Below, in pieces: positions 32,345-44,210 of a DNA stretch of 64,000 nucleotides; the stretch's first letter is position 1, and every line of letters begins with the position of its first letter. This stretch comes from Hericium rajendrae (taxonomy: Eukaryota > Basidiomycota > Agaricomycetes > Russulales > Hericiaceae), in the NCBI GenBank assembly GCA_033439255.1, contig CM065878.1:310001-374000 (forward strand), in the 5' to 3' direction. Below the pieces are notes generated by a model. It saw only the letters and a program-made list of their open reading frames with translations. It searched no databases and was not told the DNA's origin. A program made the position numbers and the translations under genes.

Positions 32345-32990
32345 TATAGGGTAACTTGCCTAAATCGTATTACAAAAACCCCGGCAACTGCTGATCAGCC
32401 AGTCGTCGGGCACATTATAATTCACACAGGTAAGGCGGCACCCAGGGTGCCACAAAAACATATGTTATTCCAAAAAAAAACATATCAGCCGAGATCTTAA
32501 GGATCTCAGCACTAGTACTTACCTGCGTGCTCACCGGCGCTTCCCCCCGCGCTTGCTGGTGCTTCCCCCCCTACTCGCCGGCGCTTCCCCATGCGCTCAC
32601 CGGCGCTTCCTCATGTGCTCACCGGTGCCTACCATCCTGCCACGCTGCCGCTTCTATGTGCCGTTCCCGCTCCTGCCCCATGGCTACGCATGCGCTGCAT
32701 GCTCATTGCGCACACTGTTCACCATACACCTGCTGCAGAGCGTGCGTGGCGCAGTCCGGTCAATGCGGCACTAGCACCCATTTGCCGCTGGGCGCCCACA
32801 CCATTCACTGTGCTGGCCGCATCCGTTGAGGGCGTGGGCACGGCGCTGGACAGTGCACGAGCCATGGCACACAGCGCTGGGACGCGCGGGCCACGGCGCT
32901 TGGACACATGGGCACAGCGCGGGCACGGGGTCATGGCGTGGGCATGTGCAGATGGCAGGGGTGCGCGCGGGACATGGTCTACTGTAGGTA
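32345..32990 (+). mobile_element. AGC-4: partial, diverged copy of the AGC element
   Basis: Sequence cggcaactgctgatcagcca..cacaaaaacatatgttattcc, then cagccgagatcttaaggatc, follows the outer end of AGC-1/2 feature by feature. It leads into a GC-rich block of repeated 'gctcaccggcgcttcc' units. The right end is lost. Confidence 0.5.
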
Positions 32991-33666
32991 CTTACTTTAT
33001 AGTATAGAACCCTATTATAATAGTAAGGGGCATGTTACGACATAGACTATTGACCGGTAATGGCAACAAAGGGGTGAAGTTAATAAAGCAGCTTTGTTTG
33101 CTCTATATAGCAGGTGCTTCACATGGCACTTAGCTCTCTCTTATACTATGCTTATGTAATAGCATTTTCGCCTTGTTAAAAGCTAAATGAACCTTATCAG
33201 CTTAGTAATCCTTTCATATTACCCGTTTTAGCTTAGAAAAGCGGCCTTTTTGCCTTCGGGCATCTTCTACTCCTATACAGGTATGCTTCGAATCATTCCC
33301 ACAGTTGGATTGACTTCTTTTGCCTTGTTCCTAATGCCCTGGGACCCACAGATCTCCGATTCATGCACTTAAAATAAGCAATCCGTGATCCGTTCGGCAT
33401 GCCTTTCATTAGGCCTCGGTATTTCCTCAGAAATTGACTTACGGTCATCTTGTGCTGCCCTTGGGACCGGTGTTTCCTCGGCACGCGACTTCTGCTCATT
33501 TCACACCCTCGGTCATCTCGGGCATGGCTTATACCCATATTTACACTGCTCTGTTTACTTACATACTTTGTACTCTATGTTGACATGGAATCGTAGACGT
33601 TAATGCTCATTATGCAATACTGATGGATAGCAACTTGGTTACCAAAATAGGCGGCATGAAGAAAAA
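32991..33666. other. No supported gene
   Basis: Moderately AT-rich sequence without domains or a clear repeat boundary; it separates the palindrome region from the KDZ element. Confidence 0.4.
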
Positions 33667-36044
33667 CTATGCTAAGTCGACATCACCTGCAGTGCCGACC
33701 TCAACTTCGACCCGCACAGAGTCTACATCTGCCACAGTGTTGTCATGGACTCCGTCGTTCTCGTTGACGTCGTCATCTTCGTTGTTGTTGTTGTTGTCAC
33801 CGTCATCTTTGTCATCATCACCTACCGATTGCGCTTCGAGCCACGCAGATAAGTCGTACTTGGTAGCTGACCACAGAATAGGAACATTGTACTTGAGGAG
33901 CAATGGCCGCCACCTTGCCACGCAAGAGAGTGCGAGGAGACTGTACATAGTAGCTTGATGCCGAGCATAAGCATCAAGGCCAGATCGGAGGTCAGCTCGC
34001 ACATTGTCACGATGTCCGACCCTATCCAACCACTCCTGTTCTTTCCACTCGAAAAACACAATGGAGCGCCACATCTCTTCCTGCAGCAATGCGACCTCTT
34101 CCTCCCAGTGCCTGACACTGGCATGGTTCGTGGCCCATTCAACTCACATACCTGCAGGAGTTATGCTAAGTCGAGGTGCATCGTGATGATGAGAAACCTG
34201 ACTTACTCTCGTGTACCTCGTCAACGGACGTGCCCTCACCATGAACTAGATCCCGAGTATCTTGTTGCTGAACTCACCAGATCCACGCAAGTTCTCGTCG
34301 CCCACGCCTGAGGCCTTCCTCCTGAGATGTTGGCACTCGAACATCTTCCGCCTTGAGCACTTGCAATTGAATACTCCAGTCGCCTCCCGGGTTGTGCTGA
34401 GTGAGAACCTTGTGCGCTGCCTGATATCTCGCCACGTATCGGTTGAGCTTCTCGGTCAGAGCCACAATCTGGGTGCGAGCGCATGTGTTCACCTTCTGGC
34501 CTGGGCTGTCGACATTAGCTTTCTTGTAGTGAATGAGCCCCATGCGCACACAGATCTGGCGGCGAACGTGATGGAGTGCATCATCAGCCTGCGCTTCTTG
34601 TAGTTGTGCCTCCTTGTTGAGCAATTCTTTCATGCCGGGTGAGTCGTGATATTGGGTCAGTAAATCGGATGGCAGCCAGAGCTTAGCGAGTTCGGGCTTG
34701 TTATCCATGCGTCGGCTGCTGGTGCCTTCTGCGCCATGTGAGTTGGGGTCGTCAAGGAGCACTGTCACGCAAGGCATATAAATGGCCTGAACCTGTCGCC
34801 AAGTAGCCATACGGTTCCGCAAAATGCTGCGCTTGTCGCCAAGTGCAGCATTCTTATTGCTTGTGGTTGCAGCACTCCTGGTTCGAGATCGAAGAATGCG
34901 CCTAACACGATCTACATCAGCCAATGTATCTGAGATACAGCATGGAGAATGTACTGTTGTTCCTCTAGGTCTAACCCAACTGTCAAGAAGACACTCGCAG
35001 TCATTTCATGGACAGGTAGCGTGCCCTGCGTCGCTTCCTCTGCTTCTTCTCGTTGCAGCTCACAGCGTACATCGGCCAATGTAGTGCCTGTAAAGGATCA
35101 GGCTTCATCCTGACTTCAGAAACGTATGACTCACTTTTTTCCTTCTCTTCGTATGGATTGGGATTCTTGGCTGATCGTTCATAGGTGAGGACCATGTCCT
35201 CTCAGAGCCTTGTATATTGTTTGGGTATCATCAGATAAATGTGTAAGTGGTACATAGCTCTATAAAGTCTATATAGATTTCATAGTTCCATAGCACTGCC
35301 CTTTTCTCTATAGCCAGCATAGCTAAAGGGAAATGCTATGTAGTGCTATGAAGCTAAAGGGTGATGCTATGAAGTGCTATGATAGCTATAATAGCTAACT
35401 ATATAGCTATGATAGTCTAGCTAGCTATGAAAGCTATAAGTGTCTATTAAAGCTATAAGGCTTATGTGTCTTATATATTCTACATTCAGTATGTGTCTCA
35501 TATATCTTACATTTAATATGTGTCTTACATATTCTATATTCAATATCATATTAAAGCAATAAAATCTGTTGAAACTATGAATATTTTTTACAGTCATATC
35601 AGAATTAGTAACATATGATCACACAAGTATAAACTATTTCAATGCATTAAGAGTATATTGATATCATGAAAACTACTACTAATTAAAAAGCAAAAACATA
35701 AGTAAGAAAGTAAGAAAGTAAGAAATAAGATAAGATAAGATAAGTAGTACAAGATAAGATAAGATAAGATAAGTAATCAAAGGTAAAAAAAAAAACATTA
35801 GTCTTGAAAGATAAAGATAACACATGAAAACTTACCAAAGTAACAAAAAGCGAAATCTGAAAGACAACTTAAAAGATATTAGTATTAGTATGAGCAATAA
35901 GAAAAAACAATGAAAGGTTACCTTAAAGACAACGAGCAAAGTAAAGAATGATGACGAGCAAGCAAAGCACGTCGACGAAGGCGTCGACGTGGCAAGAGAC
36001 AGTGGGAGTTAAAGAGCAAGAGGCAACGCGCATCACGCGAGCCT

Positions 36045-36050
36045 TATATA
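36045..36050 (+). promoter_or_regulatory. TATA box in the CATC-B leader
   Basis: CGCGAGCCTTATATACGAA is conserved with CATC-C (42190-42210) in an otherwise diverging region, which suggests a functional core promoter. Confidence 0.5.
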
Positions 36051-36476
36051 CGAATCCCGGGCGGAGCCGGGATTTGTGGTTGCCGGGCGCTTGCCGAGCG
36101 TTGTGTCAGAGACTGGGCGCTAGACTTTATTATGTTGATGCTGCTGCTCAGCAATTCACGGTGCAGTAGATACATAGAATCCTCATTAATTCTGGTTTAC
36201 TGTATGATCTATCATAGTATTCTTTTTCTCTGAATTGTTACGATTTTACTTGGTTTGTTAAAGCTCGAACAACGTAGCTTCGCTCGTTCGGTGGCTGTAA
36301 GCACCAAACGCGCGTCGAAGTCAGTCTTGTCCCTACCACCCTCACTCCCCTGTCTCGCCCGTTCGCCATCCCTCTTCTCGCTCCCATCGGATCGAACACC
36401 GGAGAAGGATAGTCAGATGCCGAGGGCCTCAAAGGTAAGTAAAAAAAGTCTCAATTCATCTATTCGTACTAATCTA

Positions 36477-36509
36477 GAGAGTATTGCTCGTTCGACGAGT
36501 GATACTCTC
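36477..36509 (+). ncRNA. Conserved hairpin downstream of the 5' splice site (CATC-B)
   Basis: Arm GAGAGTATTGCTCG, loop TTCGA, arm CGAGTGATACTCTC. The 14-bp stem includes two G-U type pairs where CATC-A has C-G pairs or their equivalent, so pairing is preserved in RNA but not in DNA. Confidence 0.6.
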
Positions 36510-36699
36510 GACTTCTTTTGTCCTCCCACGCCCTCATCCCCTCTCGCCTCCGACTGCTGCCTATCCCGCAACACCCTGCCCTCCGCCGACCTCGCCGCCA
36601 CGCCACCTCGCTGCCACGTCGCGTCGCTGCCACGTCGCTAGCGCCCAGCGTGTCGCCTCCAATGACCACAATCAGCGGAGTGCGCACGGTCGTCCGTGA

Positions 36700-37460
36700 C
36701 CCGGGATGGGCACGCCAGCGCACGCACGTCGCGCGGGGCCCTGTCCGTCCTCGCGACATCTACGCCATCGCGCCTCGCGTGCACGCCTGCCGCGTTGCGC
36801 ACGGGCTCGCGGTAGCCCGACATTTTGTGCCTGGCCCTGCGCCTCGTGCACGGCCCCGCCGCCCTCGACCCTCACCCATGCCCCTCCACGCGCCTTGCGC
36901 TTTCTGCGTGCAGGTTACCGCATCACGCACGAACCCGCGGCAGTCTAGTGCCTTGCGCACGGGCCCGTGGCTGCCCGATGCTTTGCGCACGGACCTGCCA
37001 CCCTCGACGCCTCACGCACGCCCTCGATGCCTCACGCACGCCCTCGGCGTCTCGCGCACAGACCCTGCGCCTCACGTGCAGGCTGCTGCCTCACGCACGA
37101 GCCCATGGCAACCCAGTGCTTCGCGCACGGGCCCGCCGCCCTCGACGCTTCGCCCACAAGCCCGCGGTGGCCCAAGATCTCGCGCACGGGCCCCGTGCCT
37201 CGCGTACAGGCCCGCTGCCTGGTGTACGGGCCCCGCACCTCCTGCACGCATGTCTGCCGCATCGCGCACGGGCCCGCTGCCATCCAGTGCCTCGTGCACA
37301 CCCCATTGTGCCTCGCGCATGGCCCTCCCGTCTCGCGCACGCAGGCCTGCTGCGCCTCGTGCGTGTGCGCCTCGTGTCACGTGCGTCAGCCAGTGCGCGC
37401 ACTCTCGTGTATGGGCCCCGGGCCCGCGACGGCCTCCCGCGCCGTGGATGCATGCCCGCA
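36700..37460. repeat. GC-rich degenerate minisatellite of CATC-B
   Basis: Repeated units close to 'cctcgcgcacgggcccgctg' with a period of about 25-30 bp. The long open frames here (for example 36518-37522) are arginine/proline/alanine-rich, exist on both strands, and are not regarded as genes. Confidence 0.75.
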
Positions 37461-40120
37461 TTGGCCCTAATTACTTATTTACTTTTAATATAGTAGAATT
37501 AGCTGTTGTTTATTACTCCTGAGCCCATAATTTAAATATATTTTCAACCTAGACAATTGGCTTAAGGTGCTCTTGCCTTAGTATATTTTGGGGTTCTAGG
37601 TATGGTATGATAGGAATCATAGCATTGATAGCAACCCTATAATGTTATATAGCTAGCATAGCTGTCACTCAAAACTACATAGCTCTATATACCCACCACC
37701 AACAGCTATAGAACCTATGATAGGTCTTATAGAGCTATAAAGCTGTGCTGCCAAAATACATAGAGTGCATAGAACTATCATAGGAGCCATATCATTGGCT
37801 GGAAGCTATGTAGAAAACTGATTTTTCTGATGATTGTCTCATTGAGGTCCTCGAATATCAATAGCTGTGTCTTCAGCTGCTCGAAAGCACCTTCGAGGGC
37901 AGTATGTAGCATGAGACCTTGATCAAATTGGTTAGCATGGTACAAGGCTGTCACTCAGCATTCGACATACGCAATTTTGTCATTTTCTGCCAGTTCACCG
38001 AACCAAAGATGTCGTTGAGGGTTTCATGTCTCGCCGCCGCAGACATTTCACGTGTGCTCAGAGCTGCAGGGTTGGTGAGAGCCCAGTTGCTCTCAATACC
38101 CTCGCCACTTGTACAGCCGACACCATGCATGTAGTTGAGTGAAAACGGGCCTTGACACTTTGCTCCATGTGCAAGCAGATGGAACTTTGGCACTGCCCAT
38201 CGGACTTGTACACCAGTGAAGTTGAAGCAGAGGGCGGGTGGCAACTTAGCAATGCGTGTGAAGAAATGGACCATGAATGAGCATGCAATGTCATATGAGA
38301 GAAGAAGCTGGAGGATGAATGCTGCTGTCAGGACGAGGGTGGAAAACACGGCATAGTCCATATTGCAATACCTAGCAATGTCTTAGTTAATATGTTGTTC
38401 GAGAGCGGAGGCATTGTATATGTGTACTGACCTCTCTCCGCATTGAAGATCAACCACGCCATGCTTGCAATAATAGCAATGTCACAAGCAGATAACAGCA
38501 CCAACGCCTGTGACTACAAACTGCTTCTGCGTCGCCACATTGGCATGGTCGATTGCAGAATGGTTTGAATCGCAGTGTTTCAGCTGCATGACAAATCAGA
38601 ATCGACATACAAAAAGATGCAGAGAAGTACCGCTTACCTCACATTCTGCTGCATAATTGGCTAAGTATGTTTGATAATTCTTCTCCTCGACGAAGTACGC
38701 CCAGCCGGATGCCAACTCTGTCTGTTTGTCTTTCTTCTTCTTAAGCTTGAGTTTGAAGTTAGCGTCCACCGCGAGCAGCAAGCAGTACATCCATCTATAA
38801 GAACATGAGTGAGGTCTGCTGCTGAACTGAACAAAAAGGTGCGCACCTAATCGACTCGGGCACATTTTCCCATCCCTCGGGTAGGTTTCGCCCGGGCTGA
38901 GGACAATGGGGACACTCAATGACCAGTTCGCCTTGGCTTGTCCCTTTCATGCCCGTCTTGTCATGTCCTCGCCCGGCTCTCTTTGCCATTAACAGGAGGC
39001 GATACATGCGCATCACTCGCATGAATTCCTTATAGCAATTCTGCACTGCTATCAATGGAAAGGTTGAAGAAAAGGAATGCAAGAGGACTGACCACAGGTG
39101 TGTGCAAACCAGTGCCATCATTGATGGCTGCGATTCTGTGATAAAAGTCGTAGGCATTTATCTTGCCCTGCAACGTAAGTTTGTGGAAGAGCCACAGAGC
39201 TGACAATGTGATGACTGTCTGCGGCCGATCGACTGTAGCTGGAAACCACCGAGCATGGAGAAGCTGCATGATTGGGAGCGAGGAGCCTAGGATATCGCAG
39301 CCACAATAATTAATGGCAACTTCATGGAATCCTGTCACATCCATTACTGTTAACGTCCCCTCATGCGGACACAGATGCGGGCAAGGTCGTCCATCGTGAC
39401 CCAGCTGGATGCGCAGATCAGCCTCCTGTAGCGTATATCTACAGAAGAGGCTGTCACGTCACATCTACCACCCATGCAAGGTTAGTCAAATCTCATATTG
39501 ATGATGCAGGATATACTTTACCTGCACATGATGAAGGGGAAGCGTCCTGTGCACCGAGACCATGCATTTCGCACAGAGAAGTTGTCCTAGGGTGCAATCG
39601 GTACATCGAAGAGTGCTGATCACTTCCTCGCAACCGATACACATCGGGGGGGTTTCAAAGCTACCGAGGCCCTCAAGTCACAGGAGCTCGTCAAGGTACG
39701 TGTCCTGCTCTGGGATCCACTCTTGGATGGGATCAATCTAATTGAGGGTCAGTTTGGACAGTCCCTTCTCCTCAAAAAAAAATGACGACTTACTCTAGGG
39801 CGAAATGAATCCATGTTGCAGACAATGATATCGCCCATGTCTATATGGTATGCATTGTCCTGCGGTATGTGTTGTTCTTCGCTTATATCTTCAGACGGCT
39901 CCAACGGAGCTATCTCGACTTCTTCATGGAATCATGTCCGCTGGGCTGGCTTTTGTTGTTTCTGCTGTGGAACATTGAGGGTGACATGTTGATGCAAGTT
40001 CGGAGGACGGGGAACAGTGGCGGCACCACAGGCAGGGAGGCGATGAGTAGGAGAGTCCGTTGCTCAGCTGGCACCCATAGGCACCACAATGGGATCGTTG
40101 TGCTTGTGCTTGCGGCCCAT

Positions 40121-40499
40121 GCGTATGTCGATGGAAGATACAGTATGTCGCGAGTTAGCCGCAAGTGTCGCAGCAGAACTTCGTTTACTGGTAACCCAGT
40201 CGTGTACCAAAATTTGACAGGTATCATGTGACCATAACTTATGATGACTAAACTGTATTATGCATCTATTGTCTGAACTTGGGGCGAGCCGTGCTTAAGC
40301 TTAAGACCAGTGTATAGGCCTACTGCGGTTGACGAGATCTGATTATTGAACCCAATAGTGAACATAAGCACAAGAGGGACTTCATGACTGCAGCTCAGAT
40401 GCATGTAACGCAGTGGTAAAGTACACAACAAAGGTGCTAAGGCGGAACATCACACAAGCTCAAATTGATCACCACAGAGCATGCGTTGTACCAGAGAAA
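40121..40499. other. Spacer between KDZ start and the small neighbour gene
   Basis: No supported feature. Confidence 0.3.
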
Positions 40500-41206
40500 T
40501 CAAAAGTGATACTTGCGCCGGAAGAACAGCCTGTGTACACTGCGAAAAGACATCAGCACAGCTGCGAATGCAATGAACAGTAAAGATGTACTAAGCACCA
40601 GCCCATACAAGATGCCGTGCCTCAGCCTTCCATCTATACATGGACTCTGCCTTGTCAACGTGTTCGAGTTCTTGATGATATGCGGCAATAAGATGGCGCA
40701 GACCATGGACCACGCTTACATCAGTGGAACATTCTTCGCGGCACCTGAGAAGCTCAGCTTGCTTGTCGTGGAGAAAGGTCATGAACAGTTGCTTCCAAGC
40801 ATCACCGCACTCCTCCTTGAGTGTCTCACGAAGCATGATCACCTCTTCCCAGTGGTGCTCTTCGTCCTTTGCCATCTCCTTGGTACGTGAAGGGTCGCGG
40901 CTGCCCAACCGCGATACAATTGAATCGCTGCAAGCACGAATGACATCGTATCAGTGCGAAGCATTCAGTATAACTAGCACTCACACACCAGGCCCTGTGC
41001 AAAGACCAGAGGGAACCGGTCTATCCTCTTCTGGGCAAGCTGCCTCTCTAAGCTTCGCCGCCTGTCTGATCTTGCGACGGCCGCAGCGATGGTACTTGCG
41101 TTGATATTCTACCTGCTCTTCACGATGCCTACAAGAGAAAACATGAGTTGGACAAAGAGATAGATAGGTCAATTTGAAAAAAAAAATACCGCTGATAGTA
41201 GGTCAT
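40500..41206 (-). CDS. Small unknown gene next to the KDZ transposase
   Basis: Starts MTYYQR at 41206 and splices (41206-41190, 41128-40989, then from 40927) into a basic region HREEQVEYQRKYHRCGRRKI, then an acidic helical region (MAKDEEHHWEEVIMLRETLK; WKQLFMTFLHDKQAELLR; KAESMYRWKAEARHLVW). The phase between exons 2 and 3 is off by one as read. Proteins with a short basic Tyr/Arg repeat followed by a helical domain are familiar to me from mushroom genomes, without known function. Same strand as, and upstream of, the KDZ gene; possibly a companion of that element. Confidence 0.45.
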
Positions 41207-42200
41207 GTTGGGGGAGGAAGGAGAGGACAAGCCTAGTGCATGCCACAGCGCGTGTCTTCTGCATCTGAGAAAATCCACATGGCTATAGAGCTCTATATAG
41301 ATTATATAAATGTCATAGGGCCATAGCTATGCCACCTATTCTATAGATGGCCATAGAAGGGGGTCATCTATAGAGTGCTATAGAGCTACTTAGGATAGCT
41401 ATAGAGTGCTATGATAGCTATAGAGCTATAAGAGATAGCTATGATAACTATAGAGCTACAAGACATAACTATAGAGCTATGAGAATAGCTATGTAGATTA
41501 TATTCACTACAGATACTATAGATGCTCTAGTGGTTACAATCAGCTGAGTACTCTACATATTTATAATAGATTACAATGTTATAATATGAATTTATACTCA
41601 TACTAGACTTAATAAAATTCTACACATATCTACATATTGACAAAGTAGACAATTTATGAAGATCACACAAAAGATAAAGAATAGCAAGATATTTTATTGA
41701 CTAACTACAACATAACAATATACTACAACATTATATTACATAATACAAGATAATAATATTAGGAACATCTAAGATAATATAGCATTAGTGAAGATTAATA
41801 TAAAACATTATAAGACTTGCCGTTACTACAAAAATGCGAAAATTACTAGAGAAAAAGATATTAGTATTAAAAGATAACAAAGATAACATATGAAAGCTTA
41901 CTAAACTAACACAAAAGCAAAAATCTACAAGACAATCTAAAGACATTAATATAAGACAAGACAAAGCTTACCTAGTAAGCATACAAAGGCACTGTAACAA
42001 GTATGAAGACATTAACACAAGACATAAGAGATTAGGAATATAAACTTACCTTAATAAATATAGCAACGATGAGCGAGTGAGCAACGATGAGGAGCGAGCG
42101 AGCAACGACGACGAGCGAACAAGCAATGACGACAAAGCGTCGATGTGGCAAGAGATGGTGGGGATTAAAGAGCAAGAGGCAATGCGTGTCGCGCGAGCCT

Positions 42201-42206
42201 TATATA
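42201..42206 (+). promoter_or_regulatory. TATA box in the CATC-C leader
   Basis: GCGCGAGCCTTATATACGAA, matching CATC-B. Confidence 0.5.
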
Positions 42207-42648
42207 CGAATTCCGGGTGAAGCCGAGAATCGTGGCTGCCGGGCATTGCCGAGCACCGCGTCAGAAGCTAGGTAATTAGACTTGGATATCTTCACCCTGC
42301 TGTCCAGGACAATACTGTATGCTTGCTACAACGATGGCTCATGTATCGTATTGATACACATAAAATATATTTGTATTCTTTCTTTCGTGTTTTTAGCTAT
42401 TTTATTTGATTTGCTATGTCTCTTTGCATATTCGGTGGCTGAAGCACCGAACACGCGTTGGGACTTGTCAACTTTTGGTCAACTCTCACCCTCTGTCTCT
42501 CATCCCTCCACCCTCCTCCTCTTCCCCTTTCTCCTCTTGTTTTCATCCTTCTCTTGCCAAACCAAATGAATTAGCAGGGCTAGCAGCAATGCAGAGGGGT
42601 TCAAGGTAAGTAAAAATAAGCTTTATCTTATGTCTTTCATACTGATCA

Positions 42649-42674
42649 AGTGTCGCTCGTTTTCGAGCGACACT
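42649..42674 (+). ncRNA. Conserved hairpin downstream of the 5' splice site (CATC-C)
   Basis: Arm AGTGTCGCTCG, loop TTTT, arm CGAGCGACACT. Compared with CATC-A the pair A-T within GTATCG/CGATAC is replaced by G-C (GTGTCG/CGACAC), a two-sided compensatory change. Confidence 0.6.
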
Positions 42675-42689
42675 CGTTGTTTCGACACC

Positions 42690-43810
42690 CTCACGCCCTC
42701 CATCGACACCCTCACGTCTTCCATCACCTGTCCCACGTCCCTGTCACCTCCTTCGCCATTAATCGCCCCCTCCACCTTCCCAACGACGCCGCCAACTCCC
42801 TCTGCTGCCCACGCACAACCCCAACATCCCTCGCTCAAACCTCCCCACCCTTGGCACCCCGGTACCCCCCTTCGCGCGCACGGCCACGGACTACGCACCC
42901 ACGGTGTTCCATGCCGTCTGTGTGCTGTCAGCGACGTGCGTGCAAAGGCCATGTCATCGGGCGTTCATCTCCACATGCTCGCTCAACGCCCCACGTGCTT
43001 AATGCCTCCGTCCGCCCATGACACCCCGTACACATGCAAACACCAGCATGTGCACGAAATCGCCCCGAATGTCCGCTCAATGCACCGCTCCCACACATGA
43101 ACACCAGCATATGTCTTCACCAGCGCATGGATGCCAGCCACGCACGCACGCGGCCTCGCACGGGCCTGCCCCATAGCACGGTGTGCGATGCTCCGGATCT
43201 GCCCCAAGCAACCCTGCTATTGCACGCTACCCCCAGGAAACATGCCCCATGCCCTGCGGTCTCCCCTCCCCCTCACACCCAGTGCTCGCATGCAACATCC
43301 GGCCCCGGACACGCGCGCCAGACCCCGCACGCGTGCAACACACCCTGCATGCGTGCACAATGCCGTGCCCACACGCCCCACTCCTTGGACATGCGCGCAA
43401 CACATCGGAAGCATGCCGCGCCTCTGACCTGCGTGCAACACTCCGCGCTCGTGCGCAATACCCAGTGCGTGTGCATGTGCACAATGCCGCACATGCTTGT
43501 GCGACGTCTGGCACGCATGCAAAATGCTTAGGACATGCACGTAAAATGCCATGCACTCACCCGCGACACCCAGCATGCCCGTGCCATGCACAGCATGCGC
43601 GCAGTCCGCTCAATGTGCTGCGCGTGCGCAGAACGCCCTGTGCACATGCCAATGCCACATGCCCGATCAACGTCCCCCGTGCCACCCCTCGCTCTTGCGC
43701 GCACCCTGCCTCGCTCTTGCGCGCACCCTGCCTCACTCTCGCGCGTGCCCCGCCTTGCCCTCGCATGCTATCTCGGCGCTCATGCATCCCGCCCCCGCTG
43801 GCGCCAGCGC
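42690..43810. repeat. GC-rich degenerate minisatellite of CATC-C
   Basis: About 1.1 kb rich in gcgcaacacacc, gcatgc and ccccgc words with loose periodicity. Overlapping open frames on both strands are not considered genes. Confidence 0.6.
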
Positions 43811-44210
43811 TCGAGTCATAATTAGATTTTTTTAATACTTTGTATTATTAAGTTATGACAAAAATAATATAAATGGATCTGACTTACCTTTGGTGTGAAT
43901 TATATCATGTGTATACTCTGAATAATGTGTATAGTTGTTGTATGTCCCATAGATGCCATAGTATATGGTTTATACTTATCAGATGATATAGATGACATAG
44001 GCTATATAGATTCTATAGCAAGTAGAGACATGTCCATAGCCTCTATAGCTGTGCTTACTACCTCTGTAGGCCTACATAGATAGCATATAAGGCTATGTAG
44101 TCTATATAGCTGCTATAGACCTATATATCTGTATAAGCTATGTATATAGCTTTCCATAGCTTAGATAATTGTGGCTGATGGCTATATAAATTTGGGATTT
44201 TTCAGATGTG

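Larger units (their letters stand above)
35229..37832 (+). mobile_element. CATC-B: TIR element with 2-bp TSD inside the KDZ gene
   Basis: Ends CATCAGATAAATGTG and, reverse-complemented, CATCAGAAAAATCAGT; flanked by AT on both sides (35227-35228, 37833-37834). Order: gctatag tract (35260-35530), AT-rich spacer, leader with TATA box and CT-rich segment (35990-36430), AAAGGTAAGTAAAA donor at 36433, hairpin 36477-36509, GC-rich minisatellite to about 37460, AT-rich spacer, second gctatag tract (37560-37800). No transposase seen. The leader from 35985 to 36120 is closely similar to that of CATC-C. Confidence 0.88.
33667..40120 (-). pseudogene. KDZ-superfamily DNA transposase, split by CATC-B
   Basis: N-terminal part (40120-37833): MGRKHKHNDP start, CxC2 cysteine cluster (MCIGCEEVISTLRCTDC, LLCAKC), LGHDGRPCPHLCPHEG, HARWFPATVDRPQT and LTLQGKINAYDFYH. 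The catalytic core has the candidate DDE residues in VDANFKLK (38764-38766), SYDIACSF (38290-38292) and GEGIESNWA. C-terminal part (35228-33667): KNPNPYEEKEKSE, RQVQAIYMPCVTVL, LAKLWLPSDLL, MWRSIVFFEWKEQEW, then an acidic tail. Several GT..AG introns. CATC-B separates the parts; excising it rejoins the frame as LNETIPKQYTRL. Lesions: TGA at 40064, 39932, 39678 and 35202 (first bases), and a frameshift near 37965. The DDE acids look intact. KDZ elements are cut-and-paste transposons expanded in Agaricomycetes. Confidence 0.9.
41262..44208 (+). mobile_element. CATC-C: TIR element with 2-bp TSD
   Basis: Ends CATCTGAGAAAATCC and, reverse-complemented, CATCTGAAAAATCCC; flanked by TG (41260-41261, 44209-44210). 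It inserted about 55 bp upstream of the start codon of the small gene at 41206. Same internal order as CATC-B: gctatag tract (41285-41520), AT-rich spacer, leader, donor CAAGGTAAGTAAAA at 42605, hairpin, GC-rich core (42690-43810), AT tract (43960-44200). No transposase. Confidence 0.88.

Noticed and set aside
36518-37522. 334-codon Arg/Pro/Ala-rich open frame in CATC-B
   Set aside because: Produced by a repeated GC-rich unit; frames are open on both strands and the predicted protein is repetitive without family features.
35229-37832. CATC-B as an ordinary giant spliceosomal intron of the KDZ gene
   Set aside because: In the orientation of the KDZ gene the ends are not GT..AG, whereas TIRs and a 2-bp duplication explain both borders and excision restores the frame exactly.
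42630-43100. Open frames in the CATC-C core as secreted or Cys-rich proteins
   Set aside because: Overlapping frames on both strands, composition-driven, and no consistent start, splice sites or homology between copies.
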